Translations under genes and position numbers: made by a program
Assembly: GCF_024343775.1 (NCBI RefSeq)
Contig: NZ_RJUF01000023.1
Span: 1-51,326 of the forward strand
Direction of reading: 5' to 3'
Length of the DNA: 51,326 nucleotides
From: Lacihabitans soyangensis
Lineage (GTDB): Bacteria > Bacteroidota > Bacteroidia > Cytophagales > Spirosomataceae
In this document: piece by piece, positions 32,516-40,418 of the stretch
Layout of the letters: every line of letters begins with the position of its first letter
Position numbering within the stretch: position 1 is the stretch's first letter
The notes under the pieces: model-generated
Database searches by the model: none
What the model saw: only the letters and a program-made list of their open reading frames with translations
What the model was told of the DNA's origin: nothing

Positions 32516-33610
32516 TCACAACTTCAAAGTAAGTGCGGTGGTAATTGTAAAATCAGTTTTACTAGATTGATTATCGTTTGTAAAAATCTTCTTGTCGGCA
32601 TAAAGAAGTTTGGGCTCAATTCGCCAAAGCATATTTTCTGACAATTTGTAGTCATAATTTACCGAAATTCCAGATGTTTTGAAACCCAGATTTGATTTGG
32701 TTTGTACAATGATTTCGTTTGCATCCGCGTAAGATTCAAGTCTAAGAGCCAATTGGTTATCATTTTTGAGACGGAGTTTAGAAATTATAACCGGGGAATA
32801 CCAATGAACTTTTTTTGTACTATTCAACCCAAATTCTGTACCGATATCAAACCCAATTAAAAGATCCAAGTTTTTCCTGACTTGTAATTGAGTATAAAAA
32901 TTGTGAAAAACACGGCTGATTCCCAAGGAATCGGGCTTGTCTGAACCTACAAAGTTGCTGTAGTTTACAAACACTTTTTCGTTTGGTCTATAATTTATCT
33001 GAGCCCCGAAAGAAGGTTTTCTGATACCATCTGGCCTCTTGATTTTTTGCCAACCATTCAAAACCAAAATGGAAGCATTCCATTTTTCGTCATTTGAAGC
33101 GGAAGAGAGTTTAAAGCCTGTTTCGTAGTAAGGGGAGTTTTCAGCCAAAAGACTTCTGGTCAAGGTCCAACAATCTGCTCCAAGAGCACTTTCAAAACCT
33201 ATATGCGAGGGCATAACACCCCCATCGAGCCAAATATTTCTATTTTTGACGATTTTGATACCGGCATTGGCTTCATAAATTATTCTTGCCCAGGAAGGCT
33301 CATTGGCAAGGTTATATTTGGCATAATCACCAGCCATTATCGCTAGGTTTGCTCTGATATGTCCCAAATTATAAGCACCCTTTACGAACATCAGATTTAA
33401 GTTTGGCATCTTGGTCCGTTTATGGTTGTATACAAAATCTTCTTTTAGCTTTTGCCTTCGGTCTGTTAGGTTAAAACTGAAATAGGGTTCAGCATAAGCA
33501 CTTAATACAAATTTGGCGGAGCTATCTGCTTGTGAAAATACAATTTTTGGAATTATAGTCCCTAGAACTACAAAAATTAGTGTAGAGATTTTAAAGAGTC
33601 TAAACATCAA
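32516..33610 (-). CDS. Outer-membrane beta-barrel porin (BBP2-like)
   Basis: The protein has 364 residues with a signal peptide (MMFRLFKISTLIFVVLG, then a site near VFSQ). The mature chain is alternating beta-strand sequence with conserved openings SAYAEPYFSFN, NLMFVKGAYNLGHIRANLAIMAGDYAKYN and the loop GVMPSHIGFESALGADCWTLTRSLLAENSPYYETG, which identify the putative beta-barrel porin-2 (OmpL-like, DUF1597) family. It ends in an aromatic/hydrophobic C-terminus (ALTLKL). It probably forms a passive channel for small solutes. No linked transporter indicates the substrate. Confidence 0.83.
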   Translation of the reverse strand: MMFRLFKISTLIFVVLGTIIPKIVFSQADSSAKFVLSAYAEPYFSFNLTDRRQKLKEDFVYNHKRTKMPNLNLMFVKGAYNLGHIRANLAIMAGDYAKYNLANEPSWARIIYEANAGIKIVKNRNIWLDGGVMPSHIGFESALGADCWTLTRSLLAENSPYYETGFKLSSASNDEKWNASILVLNGWQKIKRPDGIRKPSFGAQINYRPNEKVFVNYSNFVGSDKPDSLGISRVFHNFYTQLQVRKNLDLLIGFDIGTEFGLNSTKKVHWYSPVIISKLRLKNDNQLALRLESYADANEIIVQTKSNLGFKTSGISVNYDYKLSENMLWRIEPKLLYADKKIFTNDNQSSKTDFTITTALTLKL

Positions 33611-33667
33611 TCATGTTAAAATTTTACCAAAACTAGTAAAATGAAGTGCAAAAATAGTTTATTTAGC

Positions 33668-33871
33668 TCATCCCACAAACTCCAAAATATCACCAGGTTG
33701 GCAGTCAAGGGCATTACAAATGGCCTCTAAAGTGCTGAATCTTATGGCTTTGGCTTTGCCTGTTTTCAGAATAGAGAGGTTCGAAAGCGTCAGATCTACT
33801 TTTTCGGAAAGTTCGTTTAACGACATTTTTCGCTTGGCCATCATCACATCAAGGTTCACTATTATGGGCAT
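33668..33871 (-). CDS. XRE-family HTH regulator, YozG-like
   Basis: The protein has 67 residues, essentially a single Cro/CI helix-turn-helix: MSLNELSEKVDLTLSNLSILKTGKAKAIRFSTLEAICNALDCQPGDILEF. This short YozG-like form is nearly always paired with a DUF2975 membrane protein, as here (3 nt after its stop). It probably represses or tunes this two-gene operon. A matching inverted repeat lies at the promoter (34452-34470). Confidence 0.92.
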   Translation of the reverse strand: MPIIVNLDVMMAKRKMSLNELSEKVDLTLSNLSILKTGKAKAIRFSTLEAICNALDCQPGDILEFVG

Positions 33872-33874
33872 AAT

Positions 33875-34411
33875 CTATATCGTTAAATCGTTTTCGTTTT
33901 GTAATTCTATTCCTCTTTTGAAGATATTAGAGATGACATATATTATGGCCGCCATAAGAATAAAGGCTTGACTGTCAGCCCAAAACCTATTTAAATTGTC
34001 TAAGTCTAATCCACGATGCTCCAAATACCTGACAGACTCTCGAGCAAAATAGCTAATGATCCCTATAGAAAATGTAAAATAGCTAATTTTGGAAATTTTG
34101 TCAGCCACATACTCACTGAATGGCTTTGACAAGCTGAGTTTACTTACCAATTCGATTACTACGTAAAACAGGTAGGCTTTTAACATGGCTATGGCCAGAA
34201 TGAAGCTATACATGTAATAATAAGCATCTTCTGAATAGGCAAACAAATCACTTAAATCTAGTTTTTCGTAAAGTCTGGAAACAATCTCTGGTTTGTAGAT
34301 ACTCATTACAAAATTAACCAACAATGCTCCAGCTTCAATACAGAGACCAATAAAGATCATCCAAGCTATCACTCGGAGGCCGTAAAATACATACTTATTT
34401 GTGTTTGACAT
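33875..34411 (-). CDS. DUF2975 membrane protein
   Basis: The protein has 178 residues with four transmembrane helices (about 10-33, 62-88, 110-128 and 150-168). The pattern AKAYLFYVVIELVSKLSLSKPFSEYVADKISKISYFTF is the DUF2975 core: a soluble connector before helix three. Function is unknown, but the pairing with a YozG-like HTH protein is very common and suggests a membrane sensor or stress protein controlled by that regulator. Confidence 0.88.
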   Translation of the reverse strand: MSNTNKYVFYGLRVIAWMIFIGLCIEAGALLVNFVMSIYKPEIVSRLYEKLDLSDLFAYSEDAYYYMYSFILAIAMLKAYLFYVVIELVSKLSLSKPFSEYVADKISKISYFTFSIGIISYFARESVRYLEHRGLDLDNLNRFWADSQAFILMAAIIYVISNIFKRGIELQNENDLTI

Positions 34412-34437
34412 TTTTGTACTACTTTTAAATTATGTTA

Positions 34438-34470
34438 CAAACGTAATAAAATTTATTGATAAACAATAAA
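34438..34470 (-). promoter_or_regulatory. Promoter of the DUF2975/XRE pair with an inverted repeat at -33
   Basis: On the minus strand TACGTTTG (plus 34438-34445) fits TAnnTTTG and a TTG lies 18 nt upstream (plus 34464-34466). An inverted repeat TTTATTG-ataaa-CAATAAA (34452-34470) overlaps the -33 element, a suitable site for the XRE regulator. The ATG is 26 nt downstream of the -7. Confidence 0.6.
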
Positions 34471-34583
34471 TATACATTAAAAATTAGTAAATATTTTTTG
34501 TTTTAGTTAATTGAAAATTGGTTTGACCCAAAAATTGAATCAAAGAATTTCTTAATAAGTGAAATTTAGAATTGGCAAATCAA

Positions 34584-34934
34584 TTAAATATCTTGCCCAA
34601 ATGTAAGTAGGTTATGGTCGGGGTCGAGGAGTGAAAATTCTTTCATTCCCCACGGTTTAGTTTCAAGGTGTCCTGCTTTGGGCATCATTAGTTTTTTGTC
34701 GATGGCTTGCTTGTACCATTCTTCAATGTTGTTGGTTCGGATATACACCTGACCGTAGTTTTCAAGGGGATTTAAGTCTCGGAACTCAAAAAAGTGAATT
34801 TGAATTTCGTCTTTTTCAACCATTAGATAAACCTCATAATCACCAAAAAGGCTGAAGCCGAGTTTTTCAATATAAAATTCCCATGTGGCGGCTTTGTTCC
34901 GCATCGGCAATTTGGGATTGATGGATGTCAACAT
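34584..34934 (-). CDS. VOC family protein (bleomycin-resistance-like)
   Basis: The protein has 116 residues, the length of a single-domain ShBle-type VOC protein. Start MLTSINPKLPMRNKAATWEFYIEKLGFSLFGDYEVYLMVEKDEIQIHFFE and end PWGMKEFSLLDPDHNLLTFGQ are the two beta-alpha-beta modules. Family members dimerise and sequester bleomycin-type drugs or catalyse glyoxalase-like chemistry. Metal ligands are not complete, favouring binding rather than catalysis. It follows a DUF4287 gene by 19 nt. Confidence 0.87.
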   Translation of the reverse strand: MLTSINPKLPMRNKAATWEFYIEKLGFSLFGDYEVYLMVEKDEIQIHFFEFRDLNPLENYGQVYIRTNNIEEWYKQAIDKKLMMPKAGHLETKPWGMKEFSLLDPDHNLLTFGQDI

Positions 34935-34953
34935 AAATGTATTTGGTTAAATA

Positions 34954-35172
34954 TTATTCGGTTTTACCTTTTAAACTGGCATAAATGGCCATGGCATGAC
35001 CGTGTCCTAGTTCAAACTCCTCTTTGAGCCAATTGGTTATTTCGGTTGCTTTTATGCTTTTCGGTATTTCTCCTCCCACCACAAAGCCTTTTTCTTCGGC
35101 TAGTTTTTTAAAGTCTTCGGGCGATTTGCCAGTTTTAGTTTTGATGTTGTCTATGTAGGCTTGGAATGACAT
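34954..35172 (-). CDS. DUF4287 family protein
   Basis: The protein has 72 residues. MSFQAYIDNIKTKTGKSPEDFKKLAEEKGF and ATEITNWLKEEFELGHGHAMAIY are the two conserved helical blocks of DUF4287, a small all-helical domain with an invariant GHGHAMA. Function is unknown. It is commonly found alone or fused to DUF5655 or AHSA1-like domains and next to DUF1801/VOC genes, which matches this neighbourhood. Confidence 0.88.
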   Translation of the reverse strand: MSFQAYIDNIKTKTGKSPEDFKKLAEEKGFVVGGEIPKSIKATEITNWLKEEFELGHGHAMAIYASLKGKTE

Positions 35173-35274
35173 TTTGAATAAATATTTGGGGCTAAATTAA
35201 ATAATACATCGAGAAATACCACTTGAATTGGCCCTCAAATTTGAAATGAAATTTATATTTTATCTACTGCAATT

Positions 35275-35667
35275 TCAAATTAGACGCTCCAAAACTCCTT
35301 TGCGTTTTACTATATTTTTATAATCCCATTGGATTTTCCTCGACTTTTCTAACCAGCGTTTTATAACTACTATTTCGATTTCTTCCTTCGAATTGTAGTA
35401 AATACCGGCATCTTTAAATTTGCCGGTTCCAATTTCGAGCTTTGCTTCGTCGAAACTTGCACCACTCCAAAACATCAGCTTAATGCCTTTTTTCTGTTTG
35501 CTATAACCCACAATAGGGTTTCCATTCAGAAACCAGACGGGATGACCATGCCATATTTTACTTTCGGACTCAGTCAAATTTGCAGATATTTCATTGGCCA
35601 ATGTATCACATACTGCTTTTTCTTCGCTAGATAGTTGGTCGTTATAATTTTGGATGTCTTTATTCAT
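35275..35667 (-). CDS. DUF1801 family protein
   Basis: The protein has 130 residues. ESKIWHGHPVWFLNGNPIVGYSKQKKGIKLMFWSGASF is the DUF1801/YdhG core, ending with a helical tail IVVIKRWLEKSRKIQWDY. B. subtilis YdhG/FraF is a relative implicated in iron handling, but most members have no assigned role. It is soluble and cytosolic. It stands between the beta-lactamase and DUF4287 genes on the same strand. Confidence 0.8.
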   Translation of the reverse strand: MNKDIQNYNDQLSSEEKAVCDTLANEISANLTESESKIWHGHPVWFLNGNPIVGYSKQKKGIKLMFWSGASFDEAKLEIGTGKFKDAGIYYNSKEEIEIVVIKRWLEKSRKIQWDYKNIVKRKGVLERLI

Positions 35668-35710
35668 GTTAATCGATTTTTTATTGGTTTTTAGCTGAGG
35701 GTTCGAATAA

Positions 35711-36571
35711 CTATTGATCCCAAGCTCCGATATCTGTTAGAATTTTTTTCGTGATTTCTTTCCGACAATTATCAAAATCCGCACGGTTGTTTTTCCTATC
35801 TTGAAGCAATCTGGTAGCAAAAAAATAGACATTCGAGCCTTTTTCAATATATCCAATCCACCAACCTGTATTTATGCCTTTGTCCCTTGTCCATCCTGTT
35901 TTGGCACGCAAAATGTAGCTTTGGTTTTGCTCATTAATCATTACTTTTTTGACTATCGCCATGTTTTCTTTCGAAAAAGGCTGTTTATTTTCATAAAGCT
36001 TTCTCAAAAAATTAACTTGATTGATGGGAGAAATACCGAAAGCTCCGAAGTTCCAGAAATCTGCATCAGTTTGAGATAAATCACCGTTTCCATAGCCCGA
36101 AGCTTTTAGATATTTTCGATATTTTTCTTTGCCTATTTTCTTTGCTAATTCCACAAATACCCAGCCAGCTGAAACCTCAAAAGCCTCCTTGACGGTCATG
36201 TCGTGGTAAATTTCTGGTCTGTAGCCATATTTGACGGTGTCGGTACTACCCACCCATTGTACTATTTGATTTTCGTTCTTTATGGTTTGGGTTTCGAGTG
36301 CTATGAGGAGATTTATAACCTTAAAAGTGGAGGCTGGAAGTGTCTCCAAATTCACTCCAATGGTGTCCGAAAGAATCCATTTTTTGTTACTATTGTCATA
36401 AATAGCCACCGAACCTTCAACTCTACAATCTATGAAATACTTATTAAAATCTGGTCTAACAATTACGCTATCCGTCTGATTTTTGATGAATTCACTCTTG
36501 TTCTGTTCTCGCGATAGACATGAAAACATCAGTTCCAAAATTAGTATAACAAGAATTGAAGTTTTCATCAC
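35711..36571 (-). CDS. Class D (OXA-type) beta-lactamase, lipoprotein
   Basis: The protein has 286 residues. The signal ends in lipobox LMFSC (Cys18), so it is probably membrane-anchored. Class D motifs are: S81-T-F-K84 (nucleophile and carbamylated Lys), Y160-G-N, W-N-F-G-A-F near 173-178, and K224-T-G. The second motif, usually S-x-V, reads S134-A-G, a Val-to-Gly change at a position facing the carbamyl-lysine. Length is normal. No integron, IS or plasmid mark is near, so it is a chromosomal, possibly intrinsic gene. Activity spectrum cannot be predicted; penicillin-receptor homology (BlaR-type) is unlikely as no membrane-sensor part exists. Confidence 0.88.
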   Translation of the reverse strand: MMKTSILVILILELMFSCLSREQNKSEFIKNQTDSVIVRPDFNKYFIDCRVEGSVAIYDNSNKKWILSDTIGVNLETLPASTFKVINLLIALETQTIKNENQIVQWVGSTDTVKYGYRPEIYHDMTVKEAFEVSAGWVFVELAKKIGKEKYRKYLKASGYGNGDLSQTDADFWNFGAFGISPINQVNFLRKLYENKQPFSKENMAIVKKVMINEQNQSYILRAKTGWTRDKGINTGWWIGYIEKGSNVYFFATRLLQDRKNNRADFDNCRKEITKKILTDIGAWDQ

Positions 36572-36594
36572 AAGGTTTGTTCAAAAGTATCTTT

Positions 36595-36957
36595 TTAAGC
36601 TCTCAAAATTTTCTCCATCTTACGCCCAGCTGCCAGTTCATCCACTAGTTTGTCCAGGTATCTGACTTGACGTGTCAACAGATTTTCTATTTCTTCAATT
36701 CTATACCCACAAATTAGCCCTTTGATCAGGGGAGCATTAGGGTGTAGATTTGCCTGTGCAAAAAAAGCCTCAAAAGTCACTTTGTTGGATATAAATTCCT
36801 GAATTTTAGAATCATCAAAGCCAGTTAACCAAGTAATTACCTGATGAAGCTCTTCTTTAGTTCGGCCTTTTCGCTCCACTTTTGTGACATACATAGGATA
36901 AACCGAAGCAAATGTCATGTTAGCCATGCGTTCATTATGGGTATCTGTGGGCTGCAT
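36595..36957 (-). CDS. DUF2200 family protein
   Basis: The protein has 120 residues. MTFASVYPMYVTKVERKGRTKEELHQVITWLTGFD and NPNAPLIKG-like (LHPNAPLIKGLICGYRIEEI) are diagnostic of DUF2200, with a C-terminal RQVRYLDKLVDELAAGRKMEKILR. Function is unknown. Its stop is 23 nt from the beta-lactamase ATG on the same strand, so cotranscription is possible. Confidence 0.9.
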   Translation of the reverse strand: MQPTDTHNERMANMTFASVYPMYVTKVERKGRTKEELHQVITWLTGFDDSKIQEFISNKVTFEAFFAQANLHPNAPLIKGLICGYRIEEIENLLTRQVRYLDKLVDELAAGRKMEKILRA

Positions 36958-37140
36958 TTTTTGAGTTTAGTTTTAATATTTCAGAAGAATAAATTTAAGA
37001 TAAAAACAAGAATTTGCCAAGAATCAGTACAAAGTATTTGTTTAACTTTTGCTGGTTTTTTGTCGGAATATCTTAAACAATCTAGATTGTTTTACGATTT
37101 GTGATAATTAAGATGTCTTATTTAAGGTGATGCATTGTTT

Positions 37141-37563
37141 CTACGTTTTGGACTCCACATGTTTTTTGAAGTTTTTCAAAACCGATTGACAAAAATCACT
37201 TTGTAGGTCTATGGGGGTCATTTCCTCAGGTTCAAATATTTCACTTATGGTGGTGGTATTTTGGTTCTCTATGAATTCTATAATAGATTTTCTTTTATCC
37301 AAACCGGTGTATTCAATCAGCTGATTATCAATGACCTTGTCATAAAATCCAGAATGGTCAAATCCCTCACTTCCGTCTATTTTTTCCATCCTGAAAGAAA
37401 AAAATCCTTCCGCTCTTAGATCTATCTCCGCTTTTGGGCAGTGCCAGTCAGGAAAAGGAATATTCCAAAGTTTGACATCAGTTGGAGTAGTCCATGCTTT
37501 CCACACGACATCAATCGGTTTTGCAACAACAACTTCGACCTTGAGGACAGAATTATCTTTCAT
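37141..37563 (-). CDS. AHSA1/SRPBCC-domain protein
   Basis: The protein has 140 residues. The START-like fold opens LKVEVVVAKPIDVVWKAWTTPTDVKLWN and continues with DLRAEGFFSFRMEKIDGSEGFDHSGFYDKV, characteristic of AHSA1-like proteins with a hydrophobic pocket. The C-terminus SDFCQSVLKNFKKHVE is the closing helix. Ligand is unknown. It lies downstream of doxX beyond a terminator (37597-37636), so it probably has its own promoter in the 100-nt gap or relies on read-through. Confidence 0.88.
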   Translation of the reverse strand: MKDNSVLKVEVVVAKPIDVVWKAWTTPTDVKLWNIPFPDWHCPKAEIDLRAEGFFSFRMEKIDGSEGFDHSGFYDKVIDNQLIEYTGLDKRKSIIEFIENQNTTTISEIFEPEEMTPIDLQSDFCQSVLKNFKKHVESKT

Positions 37564-37596
37564 TGAATAATTTTTAAGGATAAGACAAATCTAACG

Positions 37597-37636
37597 AAAA
37601 AAACACCAAGAAGGAATCAAATTCCCTCTCGGTGTT
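37597..37636 (-). terminator. Intrinsic terminator of doxX-type gene
   Basis: AACACC...GGAA (37602-37616) pairs with TTCC...GGTGTT (37622-37636). The two imperfect positions are G-U wobbles only in minus-strand RNA (A-C mismatches in plus RNA), and on the minus strand the stem runs into seven T residues (plus 37597-37603). Both facts show it works for the minus-strand transcript arriving from the DoxX gene, whose stop is at 37664. Confidence 0.8.
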
Positions 37637-37663
37637 GCTAATTCATAATCTGTTTGGCATAAT

Positions 37664-38044
37664 CTATTGACCTATCATGGGTAGATATTTTTTGCGGTTG
37701 TCATAAATAATCCAACCAAGTATAAGCCAAATAACTGCTGCAATAGGTAAGCCTTCTGGGGCAACAGTAAGGTGAACGAATAGCACCCCTAGCATTACAG
37801 GAAAGGCAACTATTGCTCCTAGTGCTCTGGTTTTTGGAAAAATTATAAGTAATCCTGCCAATATTTCGGCAGCTCCAACCAATGGCATTAGCCAAGAAAT
37901 TTCCATAAAAGCCGCGTTGTCTTTCATCAAGGCCTCTGGCAGATTTGGCGGAACAGGCATGTAGTGCAAATACTTATCGAGGCCACCGTTAAGTAGTAAT
38001 AATCCGAATAAAGCGGATAGTACGTTTAAAATTTTCTTTTGCAT
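37664..38044 (-). CDS. DoxX family membrane protein
   Basis: The protein has 126 residues. Four helices (about 5-20, 48-68, 73-93 and 98-115) carry the DoxX hallmarks LLLNGGLDKYLHYMP, WLMPLVGAAEILAGLLIIFPKTRALGAIVAFPVMLGVLFVHLTV. Members are small inner-membrane proteins of uncertain, possibly redox or quinone-linked, function. Placed after the AHSA1-VOC fusion with a 118-nt gap, and closed by a good terminator, it is probably the last gene of the ArsR-led unit. Confidence 0.9.
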   Translation of the reverse strand: MQKKILNVLSALFGLLLLNGGLDKYLHYMPVPPNLPEALMKDNAAFMEISWLMPLVGAAEILAGLLIIFPKTRALGAIVAFPVMLGVLFVHLTVAPEGLPIAAVIWLILGWIIYDNRKKYLPMIGQ

Positions 38045-38162
38045 TTGAAATCTTTGGGTTTAAAAAGTGATTTATGAATAATTTACGTTTTCCGAAACCT
38101 TCTCATGTTTTCCGATAAAAAATCTTTGACAATGCTGGTAAGAATCACAATAAGGATTCAGT

Positions 38163-39131
38163 TCAATCTTTGGCAGTGTAACTAAACATCCAGTTTATGC
38201 CAAACTTGTCTGTTAAGCTTCCGAAAAAGGCTCCCCAAAACATGTCTTGTAGCGGCATGGTAATATTACCACCTTCTGACAAGCCCTCAAAAAGTCTGGT
38301 GGTCTCCTCTCGAGATTCTAGTTCTAATTGTATGTGCATATTATTGCCCATCGTCACTTCGAATCCCATTTCTTTTGGTGCATCGCTGGCCATCAAGACA
38401 TGATTTCCAATCAGTGGCATTTCAATATGTAATATTTTGTTTTTCAAAGCTTCGGCCATTGGCGGGTGGCTTGGGTCGGCAGGTAAATCACCAAAACGCT
38501 GAATTCCTTTCCCCGAAAACTCGGTGCGGAACACACTTTTGTAAAAATTAAGTACCTCTTCTGTATTTCCTGGAAAGTTGAGGTAAACACAAACTCTGGC
38601 TTGATAGTCAGTTTTATTTTGTTTTCTAAGGTAAAACTGTGCCGCAATATATTGGTCAAGATTATCCATGGTCATGGTGAAGCCTTCTTTAAAGCCCATG
38701 GCAATAATGTTTTCCAAGTCCTCTAGTTTTTGGTATTGCATCGTTAGGCTTACCAAAGTATTATCTCCATTTGCATCAAATTGGCTTGTCCATTGGGTAC
38801 GAGGCATTTGGGTGTTCAAAACTTGATTTTCATCGCAAAACGCATCTAAATGCTTGAAGACTTTATGTTCTTCTATGCTGCTGTAGTCGGCTACGCAATA
38901 GTGTTTTTCGCCCTCTGGGCTTATCATGGCATAGAACCACCTTCCACCTTCTCTAAAATCGAGCGAAATAGTTTTGGTTTCATAGGGGCGTGGGGCCCAC
39001 CATTGGTCGAGCATTTCGGAGGTGGTCCAAGCTTGCCAAACCAAGGGCACGTCAGCTGTAAACTCTCTTTTAACGTGTATTTGGTTGTTGATTTTGTCTA
39101 CTTCAAAATCGAATGTTAAAACGTTTTTCAT
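38163..39131 (-). CDS. Fusion of AHSA1/SRPBCC and PhnB-like VOC domains
   Basis: The protein has 322 residues. Residues about 12-165 are AHSA1-like (VKREFTADVPLVWQAWTTSEMLDQWWAP, FREGGRWFYAMISPEGEKHYC). After a linker, about 178-320 form a PhnB/3-demethylubiquinone-type VOC domain (ARVCVYLNFPGNTEEVLNFYKSVF, ending WGAFFGSLTDKFGINWMFSY). Both domains usually occur as separate proteins. A Bacteroidota fusion suggests the two pockets work on one ligand, or simply that the neighbouring genes merged. Its N-terminal half is closely related in pattern to the broken AHSA1 gene immediately upstream (26 nt). Confidence 0.88.
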   Translation of the reverse strand: MKNVLTFDFEVDKINNQIHVKREFTADVPLVWQAWTTSEMLDQWWAPRPYETKTISLDFREGGRWFYAMISPEGEKHYCVADYSSIEEHKVFKHLDAFCDENQVLNTQMPRTQWTSQFDANGDNTLVSLTMQYQKLEDLENIIAMGFKEGFTMTMDNLDQYIAAQFYLRKQNKTDYQARVCVYLNFPGNTEEVLNFYKSVFRTEFSGKGIQRFGDLPADPSHPPMAEALKNKILHIEMPLIGNHVLMASDAPKEMGFEVTMGNNMHIQLELESREETTRLFEGLSEGGNITMPLQDMFWGAFFGSLTDKFGINWMFSYTAKD

Positions 39132-39157
39132 CGTATCTTACTGAAATAAGGTTGATA

Positions 39158-39658
39158 TTAAACTAATTTTTCTAATAGGTCGTCAAGTCTTTCGAGGGTC
39201 GAAACCATTCCCTCTTTCATACCCATATTAATTACTGTTTCCAAATCCGCCAAGCTTTTGTAGTTGACCACCGTCTCTACAACGGTGCTCTCACCGAAAT
39301 CCGTAAAAGTAACTTTCCATTCTGCGGAAGGGAGGTCAGAGTTGGCTTTTCCGTTTTCATCACAAAAGGCATCAGTGGAGGTATAAAAATCAATGGGTTG
39401 TATATGGATAAAATCTGTCCAGCCCCAATGCTTCGTACCGTTGGGTTCTACCATGGCGTAATGCCAGTGGCCACCATCTCTGAAGTCCATCGACTTAGTT
39501 TTGGACGTAAGTGGACTAGGTGCAAACCACTGACTGAGTTATTCGGCCTTGGTGTAGCAGTCCCAAACGAGTTGACGTTTGGCAGTAAACTCCCTTCTGA
39601 TAGTGAGCGTGTTTTGGGCTTTGTCGGCAATGAAATCAAATAATAGGTGCTTTTTCAT
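39158..39658 (-). pseudogene. AHSA1/SRPBCC gene interrupted by one in-frame stop
   Basis: From ATG 39658 the frame reads MKKHLLFDFIADKAQNT, then REFTAKRQLVWDCYTKAE. A TAA stop at codon 40 (plus-strand 39539-39541) follows, and then continues in the same frame with LSQWFAPSPLTSKTKSMDFRDGG to a normal end at 39158 (167 codons in all). The stop falls where paralogues have a residue between KAE and L-x-Q-W. Everything else is intact, including start spacing (TGA-T-ATG with the upstream gene). A recent nonsense mutation, a sequencing error or a short truncated product are the options; translational restart at ATG 39490 would lose the first third. Confidence 0.85.
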
Positions 39659-39659
39659 A

Positions 39660-40091
39660 TCATATATTTTTTATTAAAAACTGAGGTAACGCATGGTCAA
39701 TAAAGTGTGTCCACCCTTGTTCGAAATTGTGAACGGCAAAGTCTGGATTAGAACTTGGAAAGCTCAAAAGACCAGAGTGGGTAAAATCTAATTGGGTTTT
39801 ATTGTTTTCAGAGCTGAGCTCGAAACTCACGAACGATAAGCCTTCATAACCTTCATATTTCCAGCTGTAGGTAAGTTTTTTTTCAAACTCTACTTCGGTT
39901 ATTTCGCAGAGATGATTGTATTGGATGCCGTCCTCGTGGCCTCCTTTAAACTCGAACCTAAAACCGACTATCGGTTCAAATTTTTCGAGGTCAAAATACC
40001 ACTCTTTCATGAGTTCTTTCTCTGTTATCGCTCTCCAAACCAAGCTAATGTCAGCGTCAAATACTCTACTAATTACAATATCGGGTTTCAT
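39660..40091 (-). CDS. AHSA1/SRPBCC-domain protein, second gene of ArsR operon
   Basis: The protein has 143 residues. [38 protein letters not shown] starts the START-like fold, with [33 protein letters not shown] and [17 protein letters not shown] closing it. Its ATG overlaps the ArsR stop by 4 nt (ATGA), so the two are translationally coupled. ArsR plus AHSA1 pairs are frequent in Bacteroidota; the regulator presumably controls this ligand-binding protein. Confidence 0.9.
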   Translation of the reverse strand: MKPDIVISRVFDADISLVWRAITEKELMKEWYFDLEKFEPIVGFRFEFKGGHEDGIQYNHLCEITEVEFEKKLTYSWKYEGYEGLSFVSFELSSENNKTQLDFTHSGLLSFPSSNPDFAVHNFEQGWTHFIDHALPQFLIKNI

Positions 40092-40408
40092 TTTTTAGCA
40101 TTTTTAAGGGTAAGTAGTAGGGCATCCAATTGCTCAAAACGGCTTTCCCAAATTTTCCTGAATTGCTCTAGCCAAATATCAATCTCTTTCATTTTTTCTA
40201 CTTCAAGTTTATAAAAAATCTCTCTCCCTTTTTGTTCTTGTTTTATTAACTCGCATTCTGTCAGTATTTTGAGGTGTTTGGATACCGCCTGCCTGCTGCT
40301 TTCAAAATGGTCTGCAATGGCATTGGGTGTCATGGCTTGAAGGGCTATTAAGGCTATAATGGCTCTTCTGGTAGGGTCGGCTATGGCTTGGAAAATATCT
40401 CTTCGCAT
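40088..40408 (-). CDS. ArsR/SmtB-family transcriptional regulator
   Basis: The protein has 106 residues. Winged [72 protein letters not shown]. No Cys metal-binding motif (ELCVCDL) is present, so it is likely a non-metal or ligand-independent member of the AHSA1-associated subgroup. It leads an operon with the AHSA1 genes; promoter at 40432-40463. It starts 24 nt from the -7 element, giving a very short leader. Confidence 0.93.
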   Translation of the reverse strand: MRRDIFQAIADPTRRAIIALIALQAMTPNAIADHFESSRQAVSKHLKILTECELIKQEQKGREIFYKLEVEKMKEIDIWLEQFRKIWESRFEQLDALLLTLKNAKK

Positions 40409-40418
40409 TATTATATGA

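Noticed and set aside
36844-37104. Plus-strand reading frame of 86 codons across the end of the DUF2200 gene
   Set aside because: It is antisense to a well-conserved gene for half its length and its residues show no family resemblance or signal.
37597-37636. Hairpin as a plus-strand small RNA
   Set aside because: The stem is fully paired only in minus-strand RNA and is followed there by a U-tract, so it is best explained as a terminator for the DoxX gene.
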